Below are positions 8,334-16,992 of a stretch of 64,000 nt of DNA, piece after piece; the first letter of the stretch is position 1; every line of letters starts with the position of its first letter. Where the stretch lies: contig JBGPHT010000012.1 in the NCBI GenBank assembly GCA_041484525.1, positions 1 through 64,000 on the forward strand. Reading direction: 5' to 3'. The notes under the pieces are model-generated. The model was not told the DNA's origin. It ran no database searches and saw only the letters and a program-made list of their open reading frames with translations. A program made the position numbers and the translations under genes. The stretch comes from JBGPHT01 sp041484525 (GTDB taxonomy: Bacteria; Acidobacteriota; Terriglobia; Bryobacterales; Bryobacteraceae).

Positions 8334-10010
8334 ATGCAAGCCCAGCGATCCCAAGTCGCGGTCAAGCTGCTGCCGTCTCTGACGGACTTCGCCTTCCTCA
8401 TGCCCATTATCTTCTTGTTCGCCCGCATGGAGGGCGTCAAGACGCTGCTCAGCGACTGCGACACCGGGTGGCACATCCGTACCGGCGAGTGGATTCTGGC
8501 GAACGGCGCCGTTCCGCTGCACGATATCTTTTCGTTCTCCAAACCCGACGGTATCTGGTACGCCTGGGAATGGCTCTCCGAAATCGTGTGGGCCGGGTTG
8601 AATGCGCACGGCGGTCTGCGCACCGTTGTCTTCTTCAGCATGATGCTGATCTGCGCCACCTTCACGCTGTTGTTCCGCCTGGTCAGCCGCAAAGCCAACC
8701 CCGTAATCGCCATCGCGGTTACCATGGTGGCTGCCGCCGGCTCCTCGATTCACTGGCTGGCGCGGCCGCACCTGTTCACACTGTTTTTTCTGGTTGTCTT
8801 CTACCGCGCGCTCGAAAATGTGCGCGACGGCCGCACCCACCTGAGCCGCGTTCCCTACCTCGCCGTCCTGCCGGTGGTCACGCTACTCTGGGTCAACCTG
8901 CACGGCGGATTCTTCGTCGGCATCATTCTGATCGGCTCCTACGGCGTCGCCGAGCTGCTCAACATCGTCTTCTCTCCCGACGCCTCCCAGCGCGGCCCGG
9001 CGTGGATCAAGGCTCGCCGCTACCTGTTCAGTGCGGGTGCGTGCTTCGTCGCCAGCTTCGTCAATCCCTACTCCTACCACCTTCACGTGCATGTCGTGCA
9101 GTACCTGCGCGATCCGTACCAGGCCACCCACATCATGGAATTCCTCTCGTTGAGCTTCCATCATCCGGTGGCGATTTTCTTCGAGAGTATGCTGCTTCTG
9201 GGGGCCGGCGCCGCCATCTGGAATGCTTCCCGGCGCAGCAACGTCGAGGCCGTCGTACTGCTGGTCTGGGCCCATGCCGCGCTACTCGCCGCGCGCAATA
9301 TTCCGATCTTCATGATCGTGGCGGCGCCGCCCGTGGCCGCCGCTCTCAACGCCTGGTTCGAGCTCAGTCCCGCGTGGAACGTCGCCGCCTGGATTAAGAA
9401 TGCGGCACAAAAGTTCGTGCGTGTAATCGGCGAGACCGCCGAGATCGATTCCCTCCCGCGGTGGCACGCCGCCAGCGTCCTGGGCGCGCTCGTGCTCGCG
9501 GCCCTGCTCTACGCCCCGCACCCGCCCAAGCTCTTCCGTTCCGAGTTCGACCCCAAGAGCTATCCGGCCGGCGCCCTCGCCATGCTCTCCCGCGATTCCG
9601 CCACGCGCGTCTTCACCAACGACGAGTGGGGCGATTATCTGATCTACCGCCTCTACCCGCGCACCAAAGTTTTCGTGGATGGACGAAGCGACTTCTACGG
9701 CGACGACTTCGAAGAGAAGTACGTCGACATTCTGAACGTGAAGTATGGCTGGGAAAAGACTCTCGGCCAGTTCGGCGTTAATACCATTTTGCTGCCCCCC
9801 ACCGCACCGCTCGCCGGCGCTCTCAAAGAGTCCAGCCGCTGGCGCGTCGTTTACGACGACGGGATTGCCGTGGTGTTCCGGTCCGTGCAGAAGACCGTGG
9901 GCCAACCGTTTTCCGTCACCTCCAACCGTGACGGACCAGGCCGTGATCGCGAGGTCACGAAAACGCAAGCCAGTGATCGAGGGATCACGGAAGCCAAACC
10001 CAAGACTTAG
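8334..10010 (+). CDS. Polytopic membrane protein, GT-C glycosyltransferase-like
   Basis: A 558-residue integral membrane protein with roughly ten hydrophobic segments over the first 400 residues and a soluble C-terminal part. Near the N-terminus, 'SDCDTGWHIRTGEWILANG' followed by 'DIFSFS' and 'WEWLSE' resembles the first acidic loop of GT-C enzymes that use lipid-linked sugars. The C-terminal 'FTNDEWGDYLIYRLYPR...FVDGRSDFYG' is shared by many uncharacterised bacterial relatives. The ATG at 8334 (GGAAG upstream) is preferred over TTG at 8325. It lies 12 bases before the pilin gene, so pilin or surface glycosylation is possible; donor and acceptor are unknown. Confidence 0.65.
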   Translation: MQAQRSQVAVKLLPSLTDFAFLMPIIFLFARMEGVKTLLSDCDTGWHIRTGEWILANGAVPLHDIFSFSKPDGIWYAWEWLSEIVWAGLNAHGGLRTVVFFSMMLICATFTLLFRLVSRKANPVIAIAVTMVAAAGSSIHWLARPHLFTLFFLVVFYRALENVRDGRTHLSRVPYLAVLPVVTLLWVNLHGGFFVGIILIGSYGVAELLNIVFSPDASQRGPAWIKARRYLFSAGACFVASFVNPYSYHLHVHVVQYLRDPYQATHIMEFLSLSFHHPVAIFFESMLLLGAGAAIWNASRRSNVEAVVLLVWAHAALLAARNIPIFMIVAAPPVAAALNAWFELSPAWNVAAWIKNAAQKFVRVIGETAEIDSLPRWHAASVLGALVLAALLYAPHPPKLFRSEFDPKSYPAGALAMLSRDSATRVFTNDEWGDYLIYRLYPRTKVFVDGRSDFYGDDFEEKYVDILNVKYGWEKTLGQFGVNTILLPPTAPLAGALKESSRWRVVYDDGIAVVFRSVQKTVGQPFSVTSNRDGPGRDREVTKTQASDRGITEAKPKT

Positions 10011-10022
10011 GAGCGACCCACA

Positions 10023-10205
10023 ATGACGTTTTTGCGAAATTTCTGGAACGACGAACAAGGCCAGGACCTCATCGAGTACACACTGCTCATGGCGTTCGTG
10101 GCACTGGCGTCGGCAGCCCTTTTCCTCGGCGCCGGCGGCAGCATTAAGGGTATCTGGTCGGTTACCAACAGCCAGTTGGCCGCCGCCAATTCCCAGGCCA
10201 GCTAA
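10023..10205 (+). CDS. flp: Flp-family type IVb pilin
   Basis: A 60-residue prepilin. A short basic/acidic leader ends in Gly13, followed by QDLIEYTLLMAFVALASAA, so mature residue +5 is the conserved Glu (E18) followed by Tyr, the hallmark of Flp pilins. The hydrophobic N-terminal helix would form the fibre core after cleavage by a TadV/CpaA prepilin peptidase, which is not encoded in this window. GGAGCG lies upstream of the ATG. The gene is the first structural gene of the Tad cluster and is separated from cpaB by about 300 bases, which would allow pilin to be expressed at a higher level than the assembly machinery. Confidence 0.93.
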   Translation: MTFLRNFWNDEQGQDLIEYTLLMAFVALASAALFLGAGGSIKGIWSVTNSQLAAANSQAS

Positions 10206-10508
10206 GCCCGCCGGGTGGGGCGTGCCGGAAAGCAGGTTTGACTTCCGCCGGCATGCCCGCACCCGGATCGGGGTCTCAGCCCGCCGGTCTGGAAAGCGTA
10301 GATAGTTATATGCCGGCAAAAATAATAGCTGCTGTGGTGCGGATCGAATTCGGAGGAATGAGGAGGCGCGCTGCGGCGGCGCACCAAACCGGTGGGAGGC
10401 AATTATGATTCGAAACTGCATTCAATTGGATGGACCTGATTCTCACGGGAAGAGTGGTTCGCGGCGGCCGGCGCCGGTCTTGCTTGTCCGGCGGAACGGG
10501 GAACGGCA
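10206..10508 (+). promoter_or_regulatory. Pilin-cpaB intergenic region with stem-loop and possible short coupled ORFs
   Basis: Just after the pilin stop, TGCCGG...CCGGCA (about 10222-10253) can form a stem-loop. With no T-run it is more likely an mRNA-stabilising or attenuating structure than a full terminator. Downstream, two short frames (10358-10408 and 10405-10512) have purine-rich ribosome sites and overlap head to tail by ATGA, leading into the cpaB start. Confidence 0.4.
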
Positions 10509-10512
10509 ATGA
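10405..10512 (+). CDS. Possible 35-residue leader peptide translationally coupled to cpaB
   Basis: ATG at 10405 follows GGGAGG with good spacing. The 35-codon frame ends in TGA overlapping the ATG of cpaB (ATGA at 10509-10512). The peptide is basic and proline-containing (ending LLVRRNGERQ), with no signal or membrane segment and no recognised family. The ribosome site and stop-start overlap argue for translation. The unremarkable sequence argues that translation, rather than the product, may matter. It could also be chance. Confidence 0.3.
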   Translation: MIRNCIQLDGPDSHGKSGSRRPAPVLLVRRNGERQ

Positions 10513-11435
10513 ATAAGAGATTTATCGGCGTTTTGATGTTCGCATTTGTGGTTGCGCTGGGCGCCAGCCTGGTGCTCTATCGCGTCCTCTCGAATAAACA
10601 GCCATCGGCTAAAGCGGCGCAGCCGTCGATGGTGCACATCGCCGTCGCCACCCGCGATCTCGAGCTCGGCCGGGTGTTGAAGGAGGACGATGTCAAGCTC
10701 GAAGAGTGGTCCGGAGCCGTTCCAGTCGGCGCCACCAGCAAGGTACAGGACCTCGTCGGCCGCGGCGTCATCAACACCATAATCGCCAAAGAGCCGATCC
10801 TCGAGACGCGCCTGGCCGCCAAGGGCGCGGGTGGCGGACTCGCCGCCATGATCCCTCCTGGGATGCGCGCCGTCGCCATTCGTGTCAACGAGGTGGTGGG
10901 CGTCGCCGGATTCGTCGTCCCCGGTATGCGCGTGGACGTGCTTATCTCGGGCAACTCACCGGGCGGAAATGGATTGATCGGCACCGTCACCAAGACGCTG
11001 CTGCAGAATCTCGAAGTGCTTTCCGCCGGTCAGGACTTCAAGAAGGATTCGGAAGGCAAGCCGATTCTGGTGCAGGTGGTCAACATGCTGGTGACGCCCG
11101 AGCAGGCCGAGATTCTGAGCCTGGCGAGCAACCAGACGACGCTCCAGCTTGTGCTGCGCAATCCGCTGGATCGCCAGATGTCCAAGACGACCGGCACTTC
11201 GCTCAAGTTCCTTTTCAGCGGCCAAGCCATGAAGCCGTCGGACTTCGGGACCAACACCGACAGCGGCACGCCGCCGCCGGCCCCGCGCCCGAGGTCCCAG
11301 GTCGCCTCCACGCGGCCTCCGGCCATCCGCGAATTGCCGCCGCTGCCCAAGAAAGAACCGCCCTTCGTGATGGAGATCATCTCCGGCACGAAGAAAGTCG
11401 ACCAGAAATTCGAGAACTCCGGGGAGGGTAAATAG
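10509..11435 (+). CDS. cpaB: Flp pilus assembly protein CpaB/RcpC
   Basis: A 308-residue protein with one N-terminal membrane anchor (residues 5-26, 'FIGVLMFAFVVALGASLVLY') and a periplasmic SAF-type domain ('VHIAVATRDLELGRVLKEDD', about residues 40-105). This is followed by the CpaB/RcpC core ('MIPPGMRAVAIRVNEVVGVA', 'PGMRVDVLISG'). The last 80 residues are proline-rich. CpaB is thought to act in the periplasm with the secretin, possibly contacting peptidoglycan. Its stop codon directly abuts the GTG start of the secretin gene, so the two are translated together. Confidence 0.92.
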   Translation: MNKRFIGVLMFAFVVALGASLVLYRVLSNKQPSAKAAQPSMVHIAVATRDLELGRVLKEDDVKLEEWSGAVPVGATSKVQDLVGRGVINTIIAKEPILETRLAAKGAGGGLAAMIPPGMRAVAIRVNEVVGVAGFVVPGMRVDVLISGNSPGGNGLIGTVTKTLLQNLEVLSAGQDFKKDSEGKPILVQVVNMLVTPEQAEILSLASNQTTLQLVLRNPLDRQMSKTTGTSLKFLFSGQAMKPSDFGTNTDSGTPPPAPRPRSQVASTRPPAIRELPPLPKKEPPFVMEIISGTKKVDQKFENSGEGK

Positions 11436-13451
11436 GTGTCACCAGTCCGCCACATCGCTACGATTTCGCTGGCGGCGGCCAGCCTGCTTTGGATGCCCGC
11501 AATAGTTGCAGGCCGTCCGCAGCAGGATAACCCGCCGGTGCAGCAGCCGCTGCCGGAGAAGGAAAAAGATAAAGATAAGGAGGCTCCGGCGCCGGCCCAA
11601 CAGCAGCAGCCGCCCGATGCGACGCCCGCGCCAACGCCGGCGACGCCTCCGGCTCAGCCTGCCGCGCAGCCTGAAACCGCGGCCGCCCAGACTCCGGCTC
11701 AGATAGCGCAGCCGGAGACCGCGCCCGCACAGACTCCCGCGCAGCCGGCGCAGCCGGAGACCGCGCCCGCCCAGCCGGCGCCGCAAGAGTCCGCGCCCGC
11801 ACAGACTCCCGCGCAGCCGGCGCAGCCGGAGACCGCACCCGCCCAGCCGGCGCCGCAAGAGTCCGCGCCTGCCCAGGCCCCTGCCGCGCCCCCGCAGCCG
11901 GAAGCCGTCCAACCTCCCGCTCAGCAGGCGTCCGTTCAGGCGCCGGCCCCGCCCGAGCCGGCGCCTGCGCCTGCGCCTGCACCTGCGCCCGCGCCTTCGG
12001 CCCCCACGCCGCGTGCCGAGCCGCCTCAGGCTCCTAGCGGCATCAGCGGCAAGTGGACCGTCACCGTCGGCAAGTCTCTCACCATCGATAGCCCGCTGCC
12101 CATTCAGCGCATCTCGGTCGCCAACGGCGATCTGGCCGATGCCGTGGCCGTCAATCCCAAGGAAATTCTCATCAACGGCAAGACGCCCGGCGAAACCACC
12201 ATCATCATCTGGCAGCAGGGCGGCCCGCGCCTCATGTACGAGCTCAGCGTGCGCCCCAGCCCGCTCAAGCTGGATGCGGCGCGCCAGCAGATCGCGCGCG
12301 ATTTTCCGGATGACGAAATCAACGTGACCTTCGACAACGACACCGCCTTCGTGCGCGGCACCGTGAAAGACGTCATCGCCGCCGACCGCGTCATGGCCAT
12401 CGTCTCCACGCTCGGCAAGACCATCAACCTGCTGCGCGTCGACGTGCCGCCTGTCGAAACCCAGATCCTATTGAAGGTCCGGTTCGCCACTGTCAGCCGC
12501 ACCACCGCCATGAATCTTGGCTTGAGCCTGGCTTCGGGCGCCTTCAACCAGACCACCGGCATCGGCACCGGCGGGCCCGTCAGCGTCGACGGTGGCCGCT
12601 CGTTCAGTATCAGCGATGCCGTCAACATTCTCTTCGCGCGGCGCGACATCAACCTGCTGGCCGAAATCAAGGCACTCGAAAGTAAGAACATGCTCGAGAT
12701 GCTGGCCGAGCCCAATGTGCTCGCCATCAACGGCAAGGAAGCCAGCTTCATCGCGGGCGGCGAATTTCCGTTCCCCATGGTCCAGGGCGGCGGCGCCGTG
12801 GGCGTGGTCACCATCATGTGGCGCGAATACGGCGTGCGCCTTCACTTCCTGCCCAACATTACACCGCGCGGGACCATCCGCCTGCAGGTGGCGCCTGAAG
12901 TCAGCTCGCTCGATTACACCAACGCCGTCACTATCCAGGGCTTCACGGTTCCCGGCATCTCGACGCGCCGCGTGAGCACCGAAGTGGAGCTCGAAAGCGG
13001 CCAGAGCTTCGTCATCGCCGGTCTGCTCGATAATCAGATGACCGAGGCGCTCTCCAAGATCCCGGGCATCGGCAACATTCCGCTGCTCGGAAAGCTCTTC
13101 CAGAGCAAGACCACCAGCAAGAACAACAACGAGCTGCTCGTCATCGTTACTCCTGAAGTCGTGCGGCCTGTCCCCGCGGGCCAGTTGCCGCCCGACCTGC
13201 ATTATCCGAGGCCTTTCATGACCAAGAACAGCGACATCCCGCTGCGCCAGCCTGGTGTCGATAAGACCGGGCCCGTGACCAAGCCGGCCGCCGAGACCAT
13301 GCCGCTCGAGCAGTTGATCCAGCAGCAGAAACAGGGACAGCCTGCCCCGCCCGCCACGATGCCGGCCATGCAGCTTGTACCCGTGCCCGTGAATCCGCCG
13401 CAGGCCAATCCCAATCCCGGCCTGACTCCCGCGGGTGGCACGGTGAAGTAG
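11436..13451 (+). CDS. cpaC: Tad pilus secretin CpaC/RcpA with long Pro/Ala/Gln linker
   Basis: A 671-residue outer-membrane secretin. A GTG start directly after the cpaB stop gives a signal peptide (to about residue 27). Residues 30-200 are a low-complexity Ala/Pro/Gln/Glu linker with near-identical 24-residue repeats, not typical of CpaC. Residues 205-330 contain the N-terminal secretin modules ('GKSLTIDSPLPIQRISVANG', a BON-like segment 'FVRGTVKDVIAADRV'). About 345-590 is the secretin barrel domain ('VSTEVELESGQSFVIAGLL', 'KIPGIGNIPLLGKLFQS', 'ELLVIVTPEVVRP'). It forms the channel through which Flp fibres leave. The extended linker could span or bind the cell wall; that is inference. Confidence 0.92.
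   Translation: MSPVRHIATISLAAASLLWMPAIVAGRPQQDNPPVQQPLPEKEKDKDKEAPAPAQQQQPPDATPAPTPATPPAQPAAQPETAAAQTPAQIAQPETAPAQTPAQPAQPETAPAQPAPQESAPAQTPAQPAQPETAPAQPAPQESAPAQAPAAPPQPEAVQPPAQQASVQAPAPPEPAPAPAPAPAPAPSAPTPRAEPPQAPSGISGKWTVTVGKSLTIDSPLPIQRISVANGDLADAVAVNPKEILINGKTPGETTIIIWQQGGPRLMYELSVRPSPLKLDAARQQIARDFPDDEINVTFDNDTAFVRGTVKDVIAADRVMAIVSTLGKTINLLRVDVPPVETQILLKVRFATVSRTTAMNLGLSLASGAFNQTTGIGTGGPVSVDGGRSFSISDAVNILFARRDINLLAEIKALESKNMLEMLAEPNVLAINGKEASFIAGGEFPFPMVQGGGAVGVVTIMWREYGVRLHFLPNITPRGTIRLQVAPEVSSLDYTNAVTIQGFTVPGISTRRVSTEVELESGQSFVIAGLLDNQMTEALSKIPGIGNIPLLGKLFQSKTTSKNNNELLVIVTPEVVRPVPAGQLPPDLHYPRPFMTKNSDIPLRQPGVDKTGPVTKPAAETMPLEQLIQQQKQGQPAPPATMPAMQLVPVPVNPPQANPNPGLTPAGGTVK
11709..11870 (+). 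repeat. 72-bp in-frame tandem repeat in the cpaC linker
   Basis: A 72-base unit beginning CAGCCGGAGACCGC starts at 11751 and again at 11823, with a partial 42-base copy from 11709. It encodes 24-residue repeats of the type QPETAPAQPAPQESAP. The copies are nearly identical at DNA level, suggesting recent expansion and possible copy-number variation between strains. Confidence 0.8.
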
Positions 13452-13477
13452 AAGAAACGCGCAATCGGAGACGCGAC

Positions 13478-14641
13478 ATGTACCCGTTGACAATTGGACT
13501 GGCGATCGAAAACCGCGATCTGATGGACCAGGCCCAGGCGTGTCTCGCCAATCTGCCGTTCCGCATCATTGTCGAACATCAGGATCTCGGCGACATCACG
13601 AACTTCCTGGATCGTCTGGAACGCATGCGGCCGGACGTGGTCCTGGTGGATATCAGTGGATGGAAGGAACCGCTCGAAGGGCTGGTCTCTTCCATCCGCG
13701 GCGCTATCGGCGATCCCATGCTGATCGCCCTGAACACCTCGGCCGATGCCGATGCCATCCTCTCCTCGCTGCGCGCGGGCATCAATGAATACCTGTTCCC
13801 GCCGTTGCAGGAGACACTGAAGCGCGCCCTCGAAAAGCGTTCCGCCGAGCGCAGCCGGCGCCGTGAAACCGGCACCAAAGGCACCGGCGGCAAGGCCTTC
13901 GCGTTCATGTCCGCCAAAGGCGGATGCGGCGCCACGACCCTGATCACGCACGTCGCGGCCGAGCTGGGCCGCCACAACCAGAAGGTTCTGCTCACCGATC
14001 TCGACCTCGACGCCGGCATGGTCGGCTTCATCACCAAGACCAAGTCCGTATATTCCATCCTGGATGCGGTCAACAACCTGCACCGCCTGGATATCAGTTA
14101 TTGGAAAGCGCTGGTCTCGAACGGAATTCCCGGCGTCGAGATCGTCGCCTCCCCGCTCGCCCTGGCCTCGAAGCAGCAGCCCAAGGACGAGCAGGTGCGC
14201 CAGGTGCTGGCGTTTGCGCGCCCGCATTACGACTGGACGCTGGTCGATCTCGGCCGCAGCCTCAGCCGCCTGGGGATGGCCGCGCTCGAAGAGACGGACG
14301 AGGCCTGCCTCGTCACCACGCTCGAGGTTCCGGCGCTGCATCAATCCAAGCAGATCATCCAGACCCTTATGGATAGCGGCTTCGGCAAGAACCGCATCCG
14401 CCTCATCATCAATCGCGCGCCCAAGCGGCTCGATATCACCACCAGCGAGCTGGAGAAGATGCTCGGCGTTCCCATCTTCGCCATGATTCCGAACGACTAT
14501 CCCGAGCTGTATGAAACATACGCCGAAGGCCGCATGTTGAATCGCAATTCCGACCTTGGTAAGAGCATCGCGAAACTGGCCATGAAGCTTGCCAGCTTCG
14601 AGGAGAAGGATCCCAAGAAACGCTTCGCACTATTCGGATAA
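13478..14641 (+). CDS. cpaE: CpaE/TadZ-type MinD-like ATPase for pilus localisation
   Basis: A 387-residue protein. Residues 1-125 form a receiver-like domain ('MRPDVVLVDISGWKEPLEGL') that is typical of TadZ/CpaE and often not phosphorylated. From about residue 142 a ParA/MinD ATPase starts with a deviant Walker A (SAKGGCGATTL, about 145-155) and 'KVLLTDLDLDAGMVGF'. CpaE proteins place the Tad secretion complex at its cellular site. The gene is 26 bases after cpaC and 15 bases before cpaF. Confidence 0.88.
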   Translation: MYPLTIGLAIENRDLMDQAQACLANLPFRIIVEHQDLGDITNFLDRLERMRPDVVLVDISGWKEPLEGLVSSIRGAIGDPMLIALNTSADADAILSSLRAGINEYLFPPLQETLKRALEKRSAERSRRRETGTKGTGGKAFAFMSAKGGCGATTLITHVAAELGRHNQKVLLTDLDLDAGMVGFITKTKSVYSILDAVNNLHRLDISYWKALVSNGIPGVEIVASPLALASKQQPKDEQVRQVLAFARPHYDWTLVDLGRSLSRLGMAALEETDEACLVTTLEVPALHQSKQIIQTLMDSGFGKNRIRLIINRAPKRLDITTSELEKMLGVPIFAMIPNDYPELYETYAEGRMLNRNSDLGKSIAKLAMKLASFEEKDPKKRFALFG

Positions 14642-14656
14642 AGGGGAATTTTTTAA

Positions 14657-16018
14657 ATGGCCGCCGTGCTGGATACCGTACCGAGACCGGGCGAGAACCG
14701 GGAGACTGGTTGGGTCAATCGCCTCTTCAACCGCGAGGGCTACACGCCTGAGTACCAGGAGCTGAAGTTCACGCTTCACCGCAAGCTTCTGGACCGCATC
14801 AACCTGGAAGCTCTCTCTTCCATGGCCGGCGAGCGCGTACGCGCGGAGATTCGCTCCGCCGTCGCCAAGCTCGTCGAAGAAGAGAAAACGCCTCTCAGCC
14901 TGGTCGAAAAAGACCGCGTCATCGAAGAAATTCTAGATGAGGTCTTCGGCCTCGGTCCGCTCGAGCCCCTGCTGCAGGATCCCGCCGTCAGCGACATCTT
15001 GGTTACCACGCCGCACCTGGTCTACGTGGAAAAAGCCGGCAAACTCTACCGCACCCCGGTCGAGTTCAAGGACGACGCCCACCTGTTGCGCATCATTGAA
15101 AAAGTCGTGTCGCGCGTCGGCCGCCGCGTAGATGAGTCCTCGCCCCTGGTCGACGCCCGCCTGCCCGATGGCTCGCGCGTCAACGCCGCCATCCCGCCCG
15201 TAGCTGTCGATGGCCCGCTGCTCTCCATCCGCCGTTTCGGCCGCCACGCACTGAAGGGCGAAGACCTGGTCGCCAAGCTCGCCATGACCGAAGGCATGCT
15301 GGAGCTGCTCAAGGCCACCGTCAAAGCGCGCCTGAACATTCTCATCTGCGGCGGTACCGGTTCCGGTAAAACGACGCTTCTCAACGCACTGTCTTCCTAC
15401 ATTCCGGAAGACGAACGCATCGTGACCATTGAAGACGCCGCTGAGTTGCGCCTCCAGCAGACGCACGTGGCGCGCATGGAAACGCGGCCCGCCAACGTCG
15501 AAGGCACGGGCGCCATCCACATCCGCCAACTCGTCATCAACGCCCTCCGTATGCGCCCCGACCGCATCATCGTCGGTGAGGTCCGTTCCGACGAAGCGCT
15601 CGACATGCTTCAGGCCATGAACACCGGTCACGATGGCTCGCTCACCACCATCCACGCCAACACGCCGCGCGATGGTCTGGGCCGTCTCGAAGTCATGGTC
15701 GGCATGGCCAACTCGAACATGGGCATCCGGTCCATTCGCCAACAGATTGCGTCCGCCGTCGACTTGTTTGTCCAGACCTCGCGCTTCAGCGATGGAACGC
15801 GCCGCATCACGCACATCACCGAGGTCGTCGGCATGGAGCAGGACATTATCACGCTCCAGGACATCTTCCTTTTTGAAAAGACCGGTATCACCGAGTCCGG
15901 GAAGGTGCTGGGCCGTTTCCGCGCCACCGGTATCCGGCCCAAGTTCTACGAGCGCTTGAAGTCCTGCGGCATCGCTCTGGCGCCGCAGCTCTTCCAGACC
16001 GTGGTGGAGATCAGCTAA
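14657..16018 (+). CDS. cpaF: Tad secretion ATPase CpaF/TadA
   Basis: A 453-residue hexameric secretion ATPase of the GspE/VirB11 superfamily that powers Flp pilus assembly at the cytoplasmic face. It has an N-terminal helical region (1-90), then 'LGPLEPLLQDPAVSDILVT', a Walker A motif GGTGSGKTT (about residues 232-240), an Asp/His box region ('TIEDAAELRLQQTHVARMET') and 'RMRPDRIIVGEVRSDEALDM' (Walker B). 'GHDGSLTTIHANTPRDGLGR' completes the family signature. Full length for CpaF. Only one base separates it from tadB, indicating tight translational linkage. Confidence 0.95.
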   Translation: MAAVLDTVPRPGENRETGWVNRLFNREGYTPEYQELKFTLHRKLLDRINLEALSSMAGERVRAEIRSAVAKLVEEEKTPLSLVEKDRVIEEILDEVFGLGPLEPLLQDPAVSDILVTTPHLVYVEKAGKLYRTPVEFKDDAHLLRIIEKVVSRVGRRVDESSPLVDARLPDGSRVNAAIPPVAVDGPLLSIRRFGRHALKGEDLVAKLAMTEGMLELLKATVKARLNILICGGTGSGKTTLLNALSSYIPEDERIVTIEDAAELRLQQTHVARMETRPANVEGTGAIHIRQLVINALRMRPDRIIVGEVRSDEALDMLQAMNTGHDGSLTTIHANTPRDGLGRLEVMVGMANSNMGIRSIRQQIASAVDLFVQTSRFSDGTRRITHITEVVGMEQDIITLQDIFLFEKTGITESGKVLGRFRATGIRPKFYERLKSCGIALAPQLFQTVVEIS

Positions 16019-16019
16019 A

Positions 16020-16991
16020 ATGCCCGTCGGTGTTGTCGTATCGTTCGTCGTAGTCTTCGCGCTCATGCTGCTGGCAGTGAGCCTCGGACTGAAGTTCTTC
16101 GATGCCCGCCGCAAGAAGCAGGTCGCCGACATGCTGCACACGGCGGCCGGTGAGACGGTGGTTACCGTCAGCAACCTGCTGAAGGAGCTCGAACCCGACA
16201 AGCCGACCGGAATCAAAGCGATCATCAAGTCGTTCCAGTTCTCGCGCCACGCGCAGGAACAGATCCAGCAGGCCGGGCTGAGCTGGTCCTCCAGCCGGCT
16301 TATCGCCGCCATGGGGCTGGCCGCCATCCCCGGCCTCGGCCTCGGTTCGCTGCTTCCATTTCTCCTCAACGGTCCCACTACGGCCATCGTGATGGCGCTC
16401 GTCTGCGGCGCCATGCCGTACCTGTTTGTCCGGCACAAGCGCAAGAAGCGCCTGGACCGCCTGGAAGAGCAATTCCCCGAGTCGTTGGATTTTCTGGCGC
16501 GCTCCATGCGCGCCGGCCACGCCTTCTCCATCAGCCTCGAAATGCTCGGCGAGGAAATGGCCGACCCCCTGGGCCAGGAGTTCCGTACCTTATTCAACGA
16601 GCAGAACCTGGGCGCGCCCATCGATGTCGCGCTGCGCAATTTCACCACGCGCGTGCCGCTCCTCGACGTCCGCTTCTTTACGTCGTCAGTGCTGCTGCAG
16701 AAGCAGACCGGCGGCAACCTGAGTGAAATTCTCTCGCGCCTGGCCTACGTCATCCGCGAGCGCTTCCGTCTCAAGGGCCAGGTCAAGGCGGCCAGCGCCC
16801 ATGGCCGCCTCACCGCCACCATCCTGACGCTGCTGCCCGTGGCCACGATGCTCGGCCTGCTCGTGGTCGCCCCCGGTTACCTGCAGGGCATGGCTGAAGA
16901 TCCGGACGGTAAGTGGATGATCGGCGGCGCCATCGTGGCCCAGATACTCGGCAATTTCTTCATCAAGAAGATCATCAACATCAAGGTGTGA
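16020..16991 (+). CDS. tadB: Tad pilus inner-membrane platform protein TadB
   Basis: A 323-residue integral membrane protein. An N-terminal helix (residues 3-24) is followed by a cytoplasmic linker, a paired membrane segment (about 95-140), and the T2SSF (GspF) domain with 'LEEQFPESLDFLARSMRAGH' and 'VLLQKQTGGNLSEILSRLAYV'. Two C-terminal helices finish the protein. TadB and TadC together form the inner-membrane platform that CpaF drives. ATG at 16020 lies one base after the cpaF stop. Confidence 0.92.
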   Translation: MPVGVVVSFVVVFALMLLAVSLGLKFFDARRKKQVADMLHTAAGETVVTVSNLLKELEPDKPTGIKAIIKSFQFSRHAQEQIQQAGLSWSSSRLIAAMGLAAIPGLGLGSLLPFLLNGPTTAIVMALVCGAMPYLFVRHKRKKRLDRLEEQFPESLDFLARSMRAGHAFSISLEMLGEEMADPLGQEFRTLFNEQNLGAPIDVALRNFTTRVPLLDVRFFTSSVLLQKQTGGNLSEILSRLAYVIRERFRLKGQVKAASAHGRLTATILTLLPVATMLGLLVVAPGYLQGMAEDPDGKWMIGGAIVAQILGNFFIKKIINIKV

Positions 16992-16992
16992 T

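Noticed and set aside
10206..10340. Stem-loop after the pilin gene as an intrinsic terminator
   Set aside because: The stem is real, but no T-run follows; it was kept only as a possible mRNA-stability element.
11709..11870. CRISPR-like direct repeats
   Set aside because: The repeats are in frame, without unique spacers, and encode a Pro/Ala-rich linker of the secretin.
14933..16717. A 594-codon open frame on the minus strand
   Set aside because: It runs antisense across cpaF and tadB, which have unmistakable family motifs; the composition is typical of a GC-skewed shadow.
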